NCBI RefSeq assembly: GCF_011493005.1
Contig: NZ_CP049158.1
Location: 1,736,001 to 1,800,000, forward strand
DNA from: Caballeronia sp. SBC1
Lineage (GTDB): Bacteria; Pseudomonadota; Gammaproteobacteria; Burkholderiales; Burkholderiaceae
Reading direction: 5' to 3'
Length of the DNA stretch: 64,000 nt
Below are positions 49,334 through 58,208 of the stretch, piece by piece. Position 1 is the stretch's first letter. Each line of letters begins with the position of its first letter. A model generated the notes under the pieces. That model was not told the origin of the DNA. It ran no database searches and saw only the letters and a list, made by a program, of their open reading frames with translations. The position numbers were made by a program, and so were the translations under genes.

Positions 49334-49874
49334 CCGGCTTCATGAAACATGCTTTGAAGCTGAATGCAAGCTCGGCGCAAACCGGCTTCAGACGGCGTGC
49401 AGCCGTGCCGGAAGCGGCGAAAAGTATATCAAGTTTGTGAAGTGTTGCCCTGAGATGGCCCTATCCCGCGCTTTCAACGCGCTTGCCGCGCACCCTCCGC
49501 CGGGTTCAATCTTCGTACAAACATTGGCCGACCGTGGCGGCGCTGCTTGATATTCCTCACCAACTTTACGCGATCCGCCGCTTTTTACCACTCGCCCTCG
49601 CGCGCTCGGGACATCACCTCGCCTCAAATCCTGTCGTTTAAACGTCGATACCGTGTGGTTTCGCAGAACATCGATTCATCGGTTGAAAGGCACGATTTAT
49701 GCACGCATTTTCTTTCCCGAGCGCGGGCGATAAACGGGCAATAAACAAGCGAGCGACAAACGAGCGGCTAAAATGCGCGGAGTTCGCGCACAGCATTCGC
49801 TGCCTTTCACCGTTGCAAAAAAACATGCCGCGAAATGCCGCGCTCAGTTATTCACATCGGGACGACGACTCACC
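49334..49874. other. Divergent intergenic region hpnD / sensor kinase
   Basis: About 540 bp. It holds the promoters of hpnD (minus) and of the kinase (plus). No gene, RNA or terminator is supported, and small frames on both strands lack coding character. Confidence 0.4.
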
Positions 49875-52136
49875 ATGACGCCGCAACGTGAGGAACCAGG
49901 CGCTGACCATTGGCAGGACGAGCCGCCTTTTCCCGTGGTGCCGGAGCGTAACTTCGCCGCCCAGCGCATGACCCTCCGGGTCCTTCTGATCGCCGCCATT
50001 GTCTTGCCCTGCCTGTATGTGGCGGCCATGTCGTGGAGCGATCTGAAGGCGCAGGAAGCCGATGCCGCCGAGGTGGTTGATCGCAACGCGCATGTGGCCG
50101 AAGAACACGCGCTGAAAGTCTTCGACATGAACGAGACGCTCAACGCCCGCGTGATCGACCTGATCAGCGGCGTGGACGACAACACTTTGCGCCTCGAAGA
50201 ACGCTCCATTCACGACAAACTCGTGGCAATGGGCGGCGGTTATCCGCAAGTAGCGTCGGTGAGCATCATTGGCGCGGATGGGCGCCTGATTGCCACGAGC
50301 CGCATTTTCCCCTCGCCGGATGTATCGATTGCAACCCGCGACGACTTCGTCGGCATTCGCGACCACAAGATGTTTGAAAACGTCTCCCGCGTGATGGTCG
50401 GGAAGGTGGCCGGCGAGACCGTGTTCAACACGGCTGTGCCGCGCAAGAACTCGGATGGCCGCTTCGCCGGCATTGTGACCATCGCGCTCCGCCCGAGTTA
50501 CTTTGGTGCGTTCTACGCCGAATTGCTCGGCCAACACTCCACCGTATCGCTCGGCCTCACGCGTGCGGACGGCGCGGTGCTCGCCTGGTATCCCGCGCGG
50601 CCGCCCGACCGCATGGAACTTGTCGCCAGTTCGCCGTTGCGCGAGGCGTATGCGGCGGGACAGCGGAACGGCATCCTGCGAATGCGCTCAGGGCTCGACA
50701 ATGAAATGAAGATCGTGGCGTATCGCAAGGTGGGGAATTATCCCGTGTATGTATCCAGCGGATATCCTGTCGCAACCATCTGGGCTGCGTGGTATCGGCG
50801 TGTCAGCGTGCTGATCCTGTCCTTGTTCGCGCCATGCGTCGTGCTCTGGGGCGTGATCTGGTTGTCCCTGCGCCGCCTCGCGAATGAAGAAGACGCCTGG
50901 GAGCGCTGGCAAGCGGAAGCGTCCATGCGCCGTTCGATCGAATCGGCTTACCGGCAGGCGCGCAAGATGGAAGCGCTGGGTAATCTGGTCGGCAGCGTCG
51001 CGCATGATTTCAACAACCTGCTGATGATCCTCTCAACAAACGTCCAGATTGTCCGGCGACGCGGCGCTGCCGGGCTGGACCGCGAATTGTCGGCCATGGA
51101 ACGCGCGCTTAAGAGCGGTCAGTCGCTGACGCGCCAGTTGCTGGGCGTTGCCCGTAAGCAACCGCTGCGCAATGAGACCATTGCAATCGGCAGGTGGCTG
51201 CCGGCTTGCCGCGAACTGCTGAAGGCGTCGCTGGGCGCAAAAGTCGCGCTGAATCTCGAAGCGAGTGACGACGTATGGCCAGTTCGCGTCGATGCCGCCG
51301 AACTGGAGCTTGCGCTCATCAACGTGGCCGTGAACGCCCGCGACGCCATGCCGAGCGGCGGCACCTTCTCGGTCCGCGCCGACAACGTGCACTTTCGCCA
51401 CGAGGACGGTTTTCCGATCATCGGCGAATTCGTGCAGTTGACGCTGGAGGACACGGGCGGGGGCATGGGTCCCGAAGTCCTCGGCCGCGCGTTCGAACCG
51501 TTGTTCACCACCAAGCCCAAAGGCATGGGTACCGGGCTGGGCCTGCCGCAAGTGTTCGCGTTCTGCGAGCGCGCGGGCGGCGTGGCGACCATTGACAGCG
51601 CGGTGGGCGCGGGAACGTCGGTGCGTCTTTATTTGCCGCGCGCGAGTGCAGCCGTAGCGGAACCCCACGAAGCGCAACACGACACCGCCGCGGCCGGCGA
51701 AGCGCACGGCTTGCGCGTGCTGCTGGTGGAAGACAACGAAGAAGTGGCTGCAGGCACAGAAGCGTTGTTGTCGATGATGAATCACAACGTCACCCACGTC
51801 TTCAACGCGGACGGCGCGATCGCCATGCTGGATGCGGCCCGTCGCGACGTGGCCAATGACGGTGCGCTGCCGTTCGACGTCGTGCTCTCCGATATCCACA
51901 TGCCGGGCAAGCTGAACGGCATCGACCTGGCGGAGATCCTGCAAAGCTGGACGCCGCGCGTGCCCGTGATCCTGGTGACGGGCTATGCCGAAGAACTGGA
52001 CCGGGCGCGTGAGGTCGATGCGCGCGTGCTGTCCAAACCGTTCGATATCGCCTTGCTCGATTCGCTTCTGCAAGCCATTCGCGAAGATCTCAGCGCACGC
52101 GCGGACAACCGCGAACACGGCGAAGCGCAGCACTGA
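49875..52136 (+). CDS. Hybrid sensor histidine kinase with Cache-type sensor and C-terminal receiver
   Basis: 753 residues from the ATG at 49875 (MTPQREEPGADHWQDEPPFP). TM1 is near 35-60 (LRVLLIAAIVLPCLYVAAMS). A periplasmic dCACHE/PAS-like sensor follows, then a second membrane segment (VLILSLFAPCVVLWGVIWLS). The HisKA H-box is GSVAHDFNNLLMIL, the N-box is VAVNARDAMPSGG and the G-box is GMGTGLGLPQVFAFCERAGG. The receiver has VLLVEDNEEVAAG and the phosphorylatable D in VVLSDIHMPG. No response regulator is adjacent, so the target is unknown. Confidence 0.92.
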   Translation: MTPQREEPGADHWQDEPPFPVVPERNFAAQRMTLRVLLIAAIVLPCLYVAAMSWSDLKAQEADAAEVVDRNAHVAEEHALKVFDMNETLNARVIDLISGVDDNTLRLEERSIHDKLVAMGGGYPQVASVSIIGADGRLIATSRIFPSPDVSIATRDDFVGIRDHKMFENVSRVMVGKVAGETVFNTAVPRKNSDGRFAGIVTIALRPSYFGAFYAELLGQHSTVSLGLTRADGAVLAWYPARPPDRMELVASSPLREAYAAGQRNGILRMRSGLDNEMKIVAYRKVGNYPVYVSSGYPVATIWAAWYRRVSVLILSLFAPCVVLWGVIWLSLRRLANEEDAWERWQAEASMRRSIESAYRQARKMEALGNLVGSVAHDFNNLLMILSTNVQIVRRRGAAGLDRELSAMERALKSGQSLTRQLLGVARKQPLRNETIAIGRWLPACRELLKASLGAKVALNLEASDDVWPVRVDAAELELALINVAVNARDAMPSGGTFSVRADNVHFRHEDGFPIIGEFVQLTLEDTGGGMGPEVLGRAFEPLFTTKPKGMGTGLGLPQVFAFCERAGGVATIDSAVGAGTSVRLYLPRASAAVAEPHEAQHDTAAAGEAHGLRVLLVEDNEEVAAGTEALLSMMNHNVTHVFNADGAIAMLDAARRDVANDGALPFDVVLSDIHMPGKLNGIDLAEILQSWTPRVPVILVTGYAEELDRAREVDARVLSKPFDIALLDSLLQAIREDLSARADNREHGEAQH

Positions 52137-52360
52137 GCCACAGCACTGAGCCGAGCGCCTTTTCCACACGCTTTGTAAAAACATCCGCTCGCCGAGAGAC
52201 ATCGGGCGGGATCGTCTTGCGCTGGAGATGGCGTCGCGGCGCGCACGTCCACGACCCGGCACGCGAGTTGCGAGATAACACGTGAGTTGCGACCTAAACT
52301 AGATTTGCGACGAGTCTTTTTGATCCGTCGCGATTGATGACATGCCGCCAGGAGGCAGCC

Positions 52361-53659
52361 ATGCGACACACAGTTATTGGTATCTTCGATACCTACGACC
52401 AGGCCGAAGTGGCGCGCAGCGCACTGGTTGCGTCGGGTTTTGCCCGCTCTGATATCGAGCTTCAGGCTGCACCCCAGCCTTCCTCACCCGACGATGACCC
52501 CGCCCTCGCAGCCGGCCAGCCACCTGAAACCAGCGGCGTGCTGGCGAATATCGAACGCTTCTTTTCGATGCTGTTCGGAGGCCGGGATCAGCCGCCCGAA
52601 GTAGCGCATTACTCCGAAGCCGTCCGGCGCGGCGGAGTGCTGGTGGCCGTCGATACGGCAACCGAGGCGCTCGCCGACGCAGCCCGCCAGACGCTGGCAG
52701 AGCAAGGCGCAATTGATATTGACGAACGTGCAGCAAGCTGGGGCACGCTGAATCACGGACGCACGACCGCCGCCGCAGGCGATGACCGCGATCATTCCTT
52801 GCTCGACGAACTCGGCCTCGGGACGGGCAGCGCCGTGCCTGGACGCGCGCCGGTGAATCCGCCAGGAGATCCGATTGGCGCTGCACGCGCCGACGCCAAC
52901 CGGGCACGCGCTTATCCCCACGCGGACCGTGACGATCCGGCTGTGCAGCCGCTTGACCCAATTAGCCCGGTTGCCCGCGATGTCTTCGCCGGCGGCAGCG
53001 ATTCGACCTATCGCGCAACAGGCGGCGATCCGATGACCAGCGGCACCGTCTGGCAGGATACGAACGAAACTGTGCGGCGCTCGGCTTCCTCTGCTGCGTC
53101 GTCGTTAGATGAACCGCTGGCCGGTGGCGCGGTTACACCGGCTCCGGCTGAAGGCGTACGTCCGGTTGCAAGCGAACCGCTGAGCGGCGGCGCGTCGGCG
53201 CAAGGCTGGCGCGCCGTCGATCCGCTCGATCCGCTGGATGAAACCGAAACAGCGTCGCGCGTGGGTAGCGTGGGTGGCACTGACGCCATGAGCGCGACGG
53301 GCTCGCCGGTTCCGGGCACGCTGAGCCAGACTGGGGACTCTTCGCTCGGGACGCGTCCGGGCGCCCGAAGCACGATGCCGGACGAATACATGGAGTACGA
53401 AGACGAGTTCCGCAGCGACTACGAGTCGAAGTACGCGGCGACGGGCGCAAGTTATGAAGAGTACGAAGAAGCGTATAAATACGGCGCCTCAGCCGCCAGC
53501 GACGAGCGTTTCCACCGCCGCAACTGGGACGATACGATGGAAACCGAACTCCGGCACGACTGGGAAGGCCGCGGTTTGGGCGGCGCGCCCACATGGGAGC
53601 GCTTCAAGCTCGCGGTACGTCACGGCTGGGAGCGCGTGACGGGGCATCACCACCTGTAG
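52361..53659 (+). CDS. Stress-type protein with long disordered middle
   Basis: 432 residues from the ATG at 52361 (MRHTVIGIFDTYDQAEVARS), which follows a strong AGGAGG. The first 120 residues are two small alpha/beta repeats like general-stress YflT/GSP17M domains. The middle (about 130-330) is disordered and rich in G, S, A, D and P. The C-terminal 90 residues are acidic/aromatic: EDEFRSDYESKYAATGASYE, YEEAYKYGASAASDE and WDDTMETELRHDWEGRGLGG. This matches a recurring Burkholderia protein whose role is unknown. A strong terminator follows. Confidence 0.8.
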   Translation: MRHTVIGIFDTYDQAEVARSALVASGFARSDIELQAAPQPSSPDDDPALAAGQPPETSGVLANIERFFSMLFGGRDQPPEVAHYSEAVRRGGVLVAVDTATEALADAARQTLAEQGAIDIDERAASWGTLNHGRTTAAAGDDRDHSLLDELGLGTGSAVPGRAPVNPPGDPIGAARADANRARAYPHADRDDPAVQPLDPISPVARDVFAGGSDSTYRATGGDPMTSGTVWQDTNETVRRSASSAASSLDEPLAGGAVTPAPAEGVRPVASEPLSGGASAQGWRAVDPLDPLDETETASRVGSVGGTDAMSATGSPVPGTLSQTGDSSLGTRPGARSTMPDEYMEYEDEFRSDYESKYAATGASYEEYEEAYKYGASAASDERFHRRNWDDTMETELRHDWEGRGLGGAPTWERFKLAVRHGWERVTGHHHL

Positions 53660-53680
53660 CGGGCGCTGATCACCGCGTTG

Positions 53681-53719
53681 AAACGACCACGGCCCGCTAA
53701 AGCGGGCCGTGGTCGTTTT
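53681..53719. terminator. Bidirectional rho-independent terminator
   Basis: A near-perfect stem of AAACGACCACGGCCCGCT with AGCGGGCCGTGGTCGTTTT and a minimal loop, with A and T runs on both sides. It serves both the stress-type gene (plus) and the convergent FMN reductase gene (minus). Confidence 0.9.
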
Positions 53720-53737
53720 GCGATTGGGTTTTACAGC

Positions 53738-54292
53738 CTAAACCGTCGCAAGGCGCTGAACCCACGCGACGTATTTATCGACGAAATTCTGCAGGAACTT
53801 GCGCGTGTCTTCGCTCACGATCGTGCCGCTGGCATCAATACGGTTTGCATCGTGTTTGACGAACATCTCCGGATGACCCATGAGCGGCACATCGAGGTAA
53901 GCGAGCACATTGCGCAGGTGCGCCTGCGCGAGCGCCGTACCAGTCGCGCCCGGCGACGTGCCCAGCACCGCGCCCGGCTTGTTGGCCCACGCGCTGTGAC
54001 CCCACGGCCGCGAACCCCAGTCCAGCGCATTCTTCAGCACGCCGGGAATCGAGCGGTTGTATTCCGGCGTGACGAACAGCAAGCCATTCGCCGCCGAAAT
54101 CTTTTGCTTGAAGGTTCGGGCGGCTTCGGGAAAGTCGCTGTCGTAGTCCTGGCTATAGAGCGGCAAGCCCGCGATATCCAGGAACTCGAACGAAAAATCC
54201 GGCGGCGCAAGCGACGTTACCGCGTGTGCAAGCTGCTTGTTGAATGAATCTCGGCGAATGCTGCCAACAACAACCGCAATCTTGTAGGTCAT
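53738..54292 (-). CDS. NADPH-dependent FMN reductase (ChrR/YieF-like)
   Basis: 184 residues from the ATG at 54292 (MTYKIAVVVGSIRRDSFNKQ). The flavodoxin-like fold motif IAVVVGSIRRDSFN and FVTPEYNRSIPGVLKNALDW (FMN site) are those of the NADPH-dependent FMN reductase family. It reduces FMN, quinones or chromate-type electron acceptors in the cytosol. Confidence 0.94.
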   Translation of the reverse strand: MTYKIAVVVGSIRRDSFNKQLAHAVTSLAPPDFSFEFLDIAGLPLYSQDYDSDFPEAARTFKQKISAANGLLFVTPEYNRSIPGVLKNALDWGSRPWGHSAWANKPGAVLGTSPGATGTALAQAHLRNVLAYLDVPLMGHPEMFVKHDANRIDASGTIVSEDTRKFLQNFVDKYVAWVQRLATV

Positions 54293-54538
54293 GGCTTGTC
54301 CCGGTGACTGAAAGAAGCTGGCAGATGAACTGCATGCACGAAGGTGACGTAGATGACGTGTGCCAGCCGGCCCATCATAGGCGGTCACCCAAGGTGATGA
54401 CTATCCGAAATCGGTCGGATTGACGCCTGGACCGCGATCGGGCGGTGCACATTTCGTAGCGTGCTCTGCCTCACGATGAGCGTTTCAGTCGCACACCGGG
54501 CCACAGGCCCGTTACAAGCCATTTTCGAGATGATTTCC

Positions 54539-54573
54539 ACAAAGTTGTCCACAGAAACTGTGGACAACTTTGT
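54539..54573. repeat. Perfect 16-bp palindrome made of two DnaA-box-like sites
   Basis: ACAAAGTTGTCCACAG, an AAA loop and CTGTGGACAACTTTGT are exact complements. Each arm holds TTGTCCACA, close to the DnaA box TTATCCACA. There is no T-run after the stem, so it is not an obvious terminator. It lies upstream of the FMN reductase start. Confidence 0.7.
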
Positions 54574-54678
54574 AGATGTTTAATAATTAGCACTAAACCG
54601 CCTCGATGCTTGGCGGAATAAGGCTAGGCGTGGCGAAAGGCGGCAAGAGCGCGGCTATCGCCGCCGCCGGGTCAAAAA

Positions 54679-54819
54679 TTATTGACCGAAAAACACATTG
54701 CATTGCGACGGCGGGCCTTGGCACGTCGACGACTGCGAATTGGCGTTAGTGGCAGCGCTGGCAGCGCCTGCCACAGCGAACAAAGCGACAGCAGCGAAGA
54801 TGGAAAGCATGCGTTTCAT
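54679..54819 (-). CDS. Small secreted peptide (46 residues)
   Basis: The minus frame from the ATG at 54819 reads MKRMLSIFAAVALFAVAGAA, then SAATNANSQSSTCQGPPSQC and ends NVFFGQ. It has a clear signal peptide (cleavage near SAA) and two cysteines that could bond in the mature peptide. A GAGGTG ribosome site lies 4-5 nt before the start. It is too short for most gene callers. Function unknown. Confidence 0.7.
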   Translation of the reverse strand: MKRMLSIFAAVALFAVAGAASAATNANSQSSTCQGPPSQCNVFFGQ

Positions 54820-55118
54820 GAGACACCTCGGTGAGTTGGCAACGATCGAACTGGATCGGTGAACCGAGAATATCGATTAAGCGAATGCAGAAAAATGGCA
54901 GTGTAGTGAATTGATCTTTACCGAAAGCGCAATGATTGAAGTGCTGCGTCCAAAATAAACGGGCAACCATTTTCGCGCGCCGACACAAAACGTCACATTC
55001 ATGCGCGACGCACAACAATATGTTTTCCCAATCGACATTGGTCATCGATAGTGATGTGAATAGACTGCTTCACATCGATGGCGTGAAACGCGCCGTCTCA
55101 AACCGTGAAGGGTTAATC

Positions 55119-55418
55119 ATGAAACGCGCGCTTATCGGAAGTTTGTTTGCCGCCGTGCTGGTCTCATCGGCACCGGTGTTTGCCCAATCCACCGACGTCG
55201 CTCAGCAAAGCGTCTACGCGCCGAGGACGCGGGCCGAGGTGAAAGCCGAACTGATCGCCGCGCAAAAGAGCGGTGAGTTCGACGCGATCCATACGGAAAG
55301 TTATCCCCAGTTGCTGCCGTATCAAACCGCGCGGTTTGAACGCGTTACGTCGGGTACGGATGCGGATACGGATACGGCCGTGACCCAAGCGAACGGCGTG
55401 CGCGTCAGTACGCAATAA
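55119..55418 (+). CDS. DUF4148 family exported protein
   Basis: 99 residues (MKRALIGSLFAAVLVSSAPV) with a signal peptide ending near SAPVFAQ and a DUF4148 domain (APRTRAEVKAELIAAQKSGE). DUF4148 proteins are common in Burkholderia and usually periplasmic. It has no known role. A weak hairpin (AACGCGGCG/CGCCGCGTT at 55450-55481) follows. Confidence 0.85.
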   Translation: MKRALIGSLFAAVLVSSAPVFAQSTDVAQQSVYAPRTRAEVKAELIAAQKSGEFDAIHTESYPQLLPYQTARFERVTSGTDADTDTAVTQANGVRVSTQ

Positions 55419-55630
55419 GGGCGACCTGGAAGTTATCGAGGGGAAGAGGAACGCGGCGGACTGAGTTGCTGACGCCGCGTTATCTATCGAAAGAGTCCGT
55501 AGGAAATTCGCTGCGTCACTATCGGCGCGCGGTTTAATGTTCAATATAAAGAACGCAAACGGCGTAAGCAGCCGTTATGTTCAAAATATTAAACATAACG
55601 CGACAAGACCGGTTCCTTCAATGGCCGCTA

Positions 55631-56599
55631 TCAGCTCAACGCGGCAAGGCACACCGTGACCGTGACCAGCGAGATGATCGTGGAAAACAAAATGGTGCTG
55701 GACGTCACCGCCGCTTCCCGCCGATAAAACTCCGCCAGCATGAACGGCCCCGTCCCCGTGGGTAACGCGCTGAGCACGACGGCGGTCTTCGCCCACAACA
55801 CCGGCAGCGCGAACACATGAAACGCCAGCCACCACGTCAGCAGTGGTTGCGCAATGAGCTTGGCCAAGACCAGCATCGTGGTGGTTTTCGCCGCGCCGCC
55901 TTCTGACTTCTCGCCGAGGAAAAGCCCGAGCGCAACGAGTGCGCACGGACTTGCCGCTGCCCCCAGCAACTTGAGAAACGTGTCCGCGCCGCCCGAAATA
56001 GTGAGTCCCGCTCCGCTGCATAGCCAGCCCGCGAACGGCGCGAACAACAACGGATTCGTGATTAGCGACCTGACCACTTTGCCAAGCGTGGCGACAAGAT
56101 TCTTCTCTGTCTGCAGACCCAGTTCGATCAACACAATAGCTACGGCGAACAGCACGCACACGGTCATGATCGTCGCAATCACTGCGGGCGCAAGGCTCGC
56201 GTGACCGAAGGCAAGCATGCATAACGGCAAGCCGATGAACCCCGCGTTCGGATACGCGGCGTTGAGACCGTCGAGGCTGGCATCGGCGAGATCACGCGAC
56301 TGCTTTAATCGAATCAGCACGGTCAGCAGGAATATCCCGCCCGCACCAAGGCCGAACACGGCTATGAACGCGGGTTGATTGAGCGTATGCCATGGCGTGG
56401 TCGCCATGATGTCGAAGAGCAGCGCGGGCAACGCCAGATAGACCACGAATCGATTCAGCTCTGACGACGCATTCGGCCCCAGCCGATTGGTCTTGCGACA
56501 CGCATAACCCGCGAAGATCAGCGCGAACACAGGAAGAATGATTCTCAGAAGCGGGGCGAAAAGCGACGAGACCAGCAACGACATGAGCAGCGGAACCAA
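55631..56599 (-). CDS. AEC-family transporter
   Basis: 322 residues of the auxin efflux carrier family: about ten membrane helices in two halves. IILPVFALIFAGYACRKTNR, AAYPNAGFIGLPLCMLAFGH and TGPFMLAEFYRREAAVTSST are recognisable. The substrate is unknown. The first 25 residues are a plausible leading helix, so the start could be the second ATG (residue 6). Confidence 0.9.
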   Translation of the reverse strand: MVPLLMSLLVSSLFAPLLRIILPVFALIFAGYACRKTNRLGPNASSELNRFVVYLALPALLFDIMATTPWHTLNQPAFIAVFGLGAGGIFLLTVLIRLKQSRDLADASLDGLNAAYPNAGFIGLPLCMLAFGHASLAPAVIATIMTVCVLFAVAIVLIELGLQTEKNLVATLGKVVRSLITNPLLFAPFAGWLCSGAGLTISGGADTFLKLLGAAASPCALVALGLFLGEKSEGGAAKTTTMLVLAKLIAQPLLTWWLAFHVFALPVLWAKTAVVLSALPTGTGPFMLAEFYRREAAVTSSTILFSTIISLVTVTVCLAALS

Positions 56600-56773
56600 G
56601 TGAACAAGGCCAAGAGCATAGCGGCTGAATCCGCTTGCCGCAGAGTGAACTTCTTAAAGGTGAGCGATTTCGGGAGCCGCGCGAGGTGAGTTGCATGACC
56701 TGACAAAAACTCACGCTTAAGGCTATTTACAAGTATCGCTAACTAGATCAAAGAGCTGACCGGGCTTCAGCAA

Positions 56774-56989
56774 GTGCTTGAAGTATACTGCTGTGAGCCT
56801 TTATCTATAAGGCTTTCACGGCTTCTCTCCTACGTCGCGTTGAGATCTTCATTGCCCTTCATGTGGGTGATACACGATACAGACTCGACGCTTCGCTCGC
56901 GTAAGCGTGAAGTGAGTAGCGCTATAGGTGAGGTTATCCGGGAGGGTGATCCGGCGATGTTGAGAAAGCACATGAAGAGCTTTGAGTGA
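56774..56989 (+). pseudogene. Possible remnant of a FadR/FCD-type regulator
   Basis: 72 codons with SSLPFMWVIHDTDSTLRSRK and REVSSAIGEVIREGDPAMLR, like the last helices of an FCD ligand-binding domain of GntR regulators. No N-terminal domain is present. A degenerate copy of the SAIGEVIREG region recurs at 57124-57147, which suggests decay and partial duplication. Confidence 0.4.
56921..56944. repeat. Short direct repeat, copy 1
   Basis: GCTATAGGTGAGGTTATCCG and the next bases recur at 57124-57147 with two changes. Copy 1 lies inside the FCD-like remnant. Confidence 0.6.
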
Positions 56990-57123
56990 GTCTTGCGTCG
57001 TGATGCATGCGCCACGTTAAAGTGTTCTCTATCAATGAGTTGCGACCTGTTGTTAAAACAGTAGATACGACTGCGGATGAGCTTTAGGTGCTTGCTGTCA
57101 GCGCATTTCGATGACTTCACCAC

Positions 57124-57147
57124 GCTATAGGTGAGGCTATGCGGGAC
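57124..57147. repeat. Short direct repeat, copy 2
   Basis: GCTATAGGTGAGGCTATGCG at 57124-57143 followed by GGA, matching copy 1 at 56921. It lies just before the lipocalin gene, so it may act in its 5' region or be a decay scar. Confidence 0.5.
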
Positions 57148-57213
57148 CCGAAGCAACGGAATGAAGCTTGCTCATACAGCGACGCGTATCGCTTAAACAC
57201 AACGAGGACCATC

Positions 57214-57780
57214 ATGAAATTCAAACGATCCGTCACCATTGGCACAACGGCTTTGCTGGTGATCGGCGGACTGGGCCTGCTGGCCGCATGCACAATGGGC
57301 GGCAGCAACAAGAGCGGCAACGCGCGCGTGCCCGAGCCTGCGAAGCCGGTAGATCTTGATCGTTACCTGGGCCAATGGTACGAATTTGCACGCTATGAGA
57401 ACCGCTTCGAACGCGGCTGCGAAGCAGTCACGGCGAACTATGCGAAACGCGATGACGGGCTGGTCTCCATCATCAATTCATCTCGCAATGGCGGAGTGAA
57501 TGGAGCATCCAGGTCGGCCGAAGGGAAGGCAAAGATAGTGCCGGAAACGAACAACGCGAAGCTCAAGGTGTCGTTCTTCGGACCGTTCTACGTTGGCGAT
57601 TATTGGATACTCGATCACGCCGATGACTACACGTGGTCCATCGTCGGCGAACCGAGCGGCAGGTACTTGTGGATCCTGACGCGTGAAGCGAAGCCATCGG
57701 CTGAGCAACGCACGGCATTGGTCAATCGTGCACGCACGCTCGGCTACGACGTGACGTTGTTGCGAGAGACACTGCATTGA
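57214..57780 (+). CDS. blc: Outer-membrane lipocalin Blc
   Basis: 188 residues from the ATG at 57214 (MKFKRSVTIGTTALLVIGGL), with lipobox LLAACTM (cysteine near residue 26). Lipocalin motifs: LGQWYEFARYENRFERGC (the GxW motif), DYWILDHADDYTWSIVGEPS and SGRYLWILTREAKPS. Blc binds lysophospholipids at the outer membrane. The lipoprotein sorting residues after Cys are T-M, not D, so outer-membrane placement is expected. Confidence 0.92.
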   Translation: MKFKRSVTIGTTALLVIGGLGLLAACTMGGSNKSGNARVPEPAKPVDLDRYLGQWYEFARYENRFERGCEAVTANYAKRDDGLVSIINSSRNGGVNGASRSAEGKAKIVPETNNAKLKVSFFGPFYVGDYWILDHADDYTWSIVGEPSGRYLWILTREAKPSAEQRTALVNRARTLGYDVTLLRETLH

Positions 57781-57834
57781 ACGCATCACACGCGAACCTT
57801 TTCGACGCTCACGCGTGAGGTGCTCATGTATCAA

Positions 57835-58128
57835 TCAAGCACCAATGAGGAAGCGTTCCTTGTTACGCCCTGCCAGCCATCCGGGTGGGCGTCCGCGCCC
57901 ACTCCATGTCTCACCGGTCTTCGGATCGCGATACTTCGGCGGCAGTGGCGCCTTCTTGACCGACCTGCCGCGCCTCGCTGAAAAGCCCAGCTCTTCGGCG
58001 GTCAGGTCGTAGTCGACGATCTTGCGCTTGATATCCTCAATCACAGCAGCAATTTCCTTCTGCTGTGCAATCGCAACTTCCTTATGCAGTTTTTCGAGTT
58101 GTGCGGTCAGTTGCTTGTAGGTGGCCAT
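57835..58128 (-). CDS. H-NS family DNA-binding protein
   Basis: 97 residues from the ATG at 58128 (MATYKQLTAQLEKLHKEVAI). The N-terminal helix is a coiled-coil oligomerisation region, and the C-terminal core PKYRDPKTGETWSGRGRPPG contains the H-NS AT-hook-like motif GRGRPPGWLA. Betaproteobacterial short H-NS proteins silence AT-rich foreign DNA. It is not adjacent to the island but may act on it. Confidence 0.93.
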   Translation of the reverse strand: MATYKQLTAQLEKLHKEVAIAQQKEIAAVIEDIKRKIVDYDLTAEELGFSARRGRSVKKAPLPPKYRDPKTGETWSGRGRPPGWLAGRNKERFLIGA

Positions 58129-58208
58129 AAGCTGCTCTCTGGGTTCGGCATGCGCCCGAATTGGATATGGCATCGTGACGCCAGTCATCGGTTCTTACTC
58201 GTCACCAC

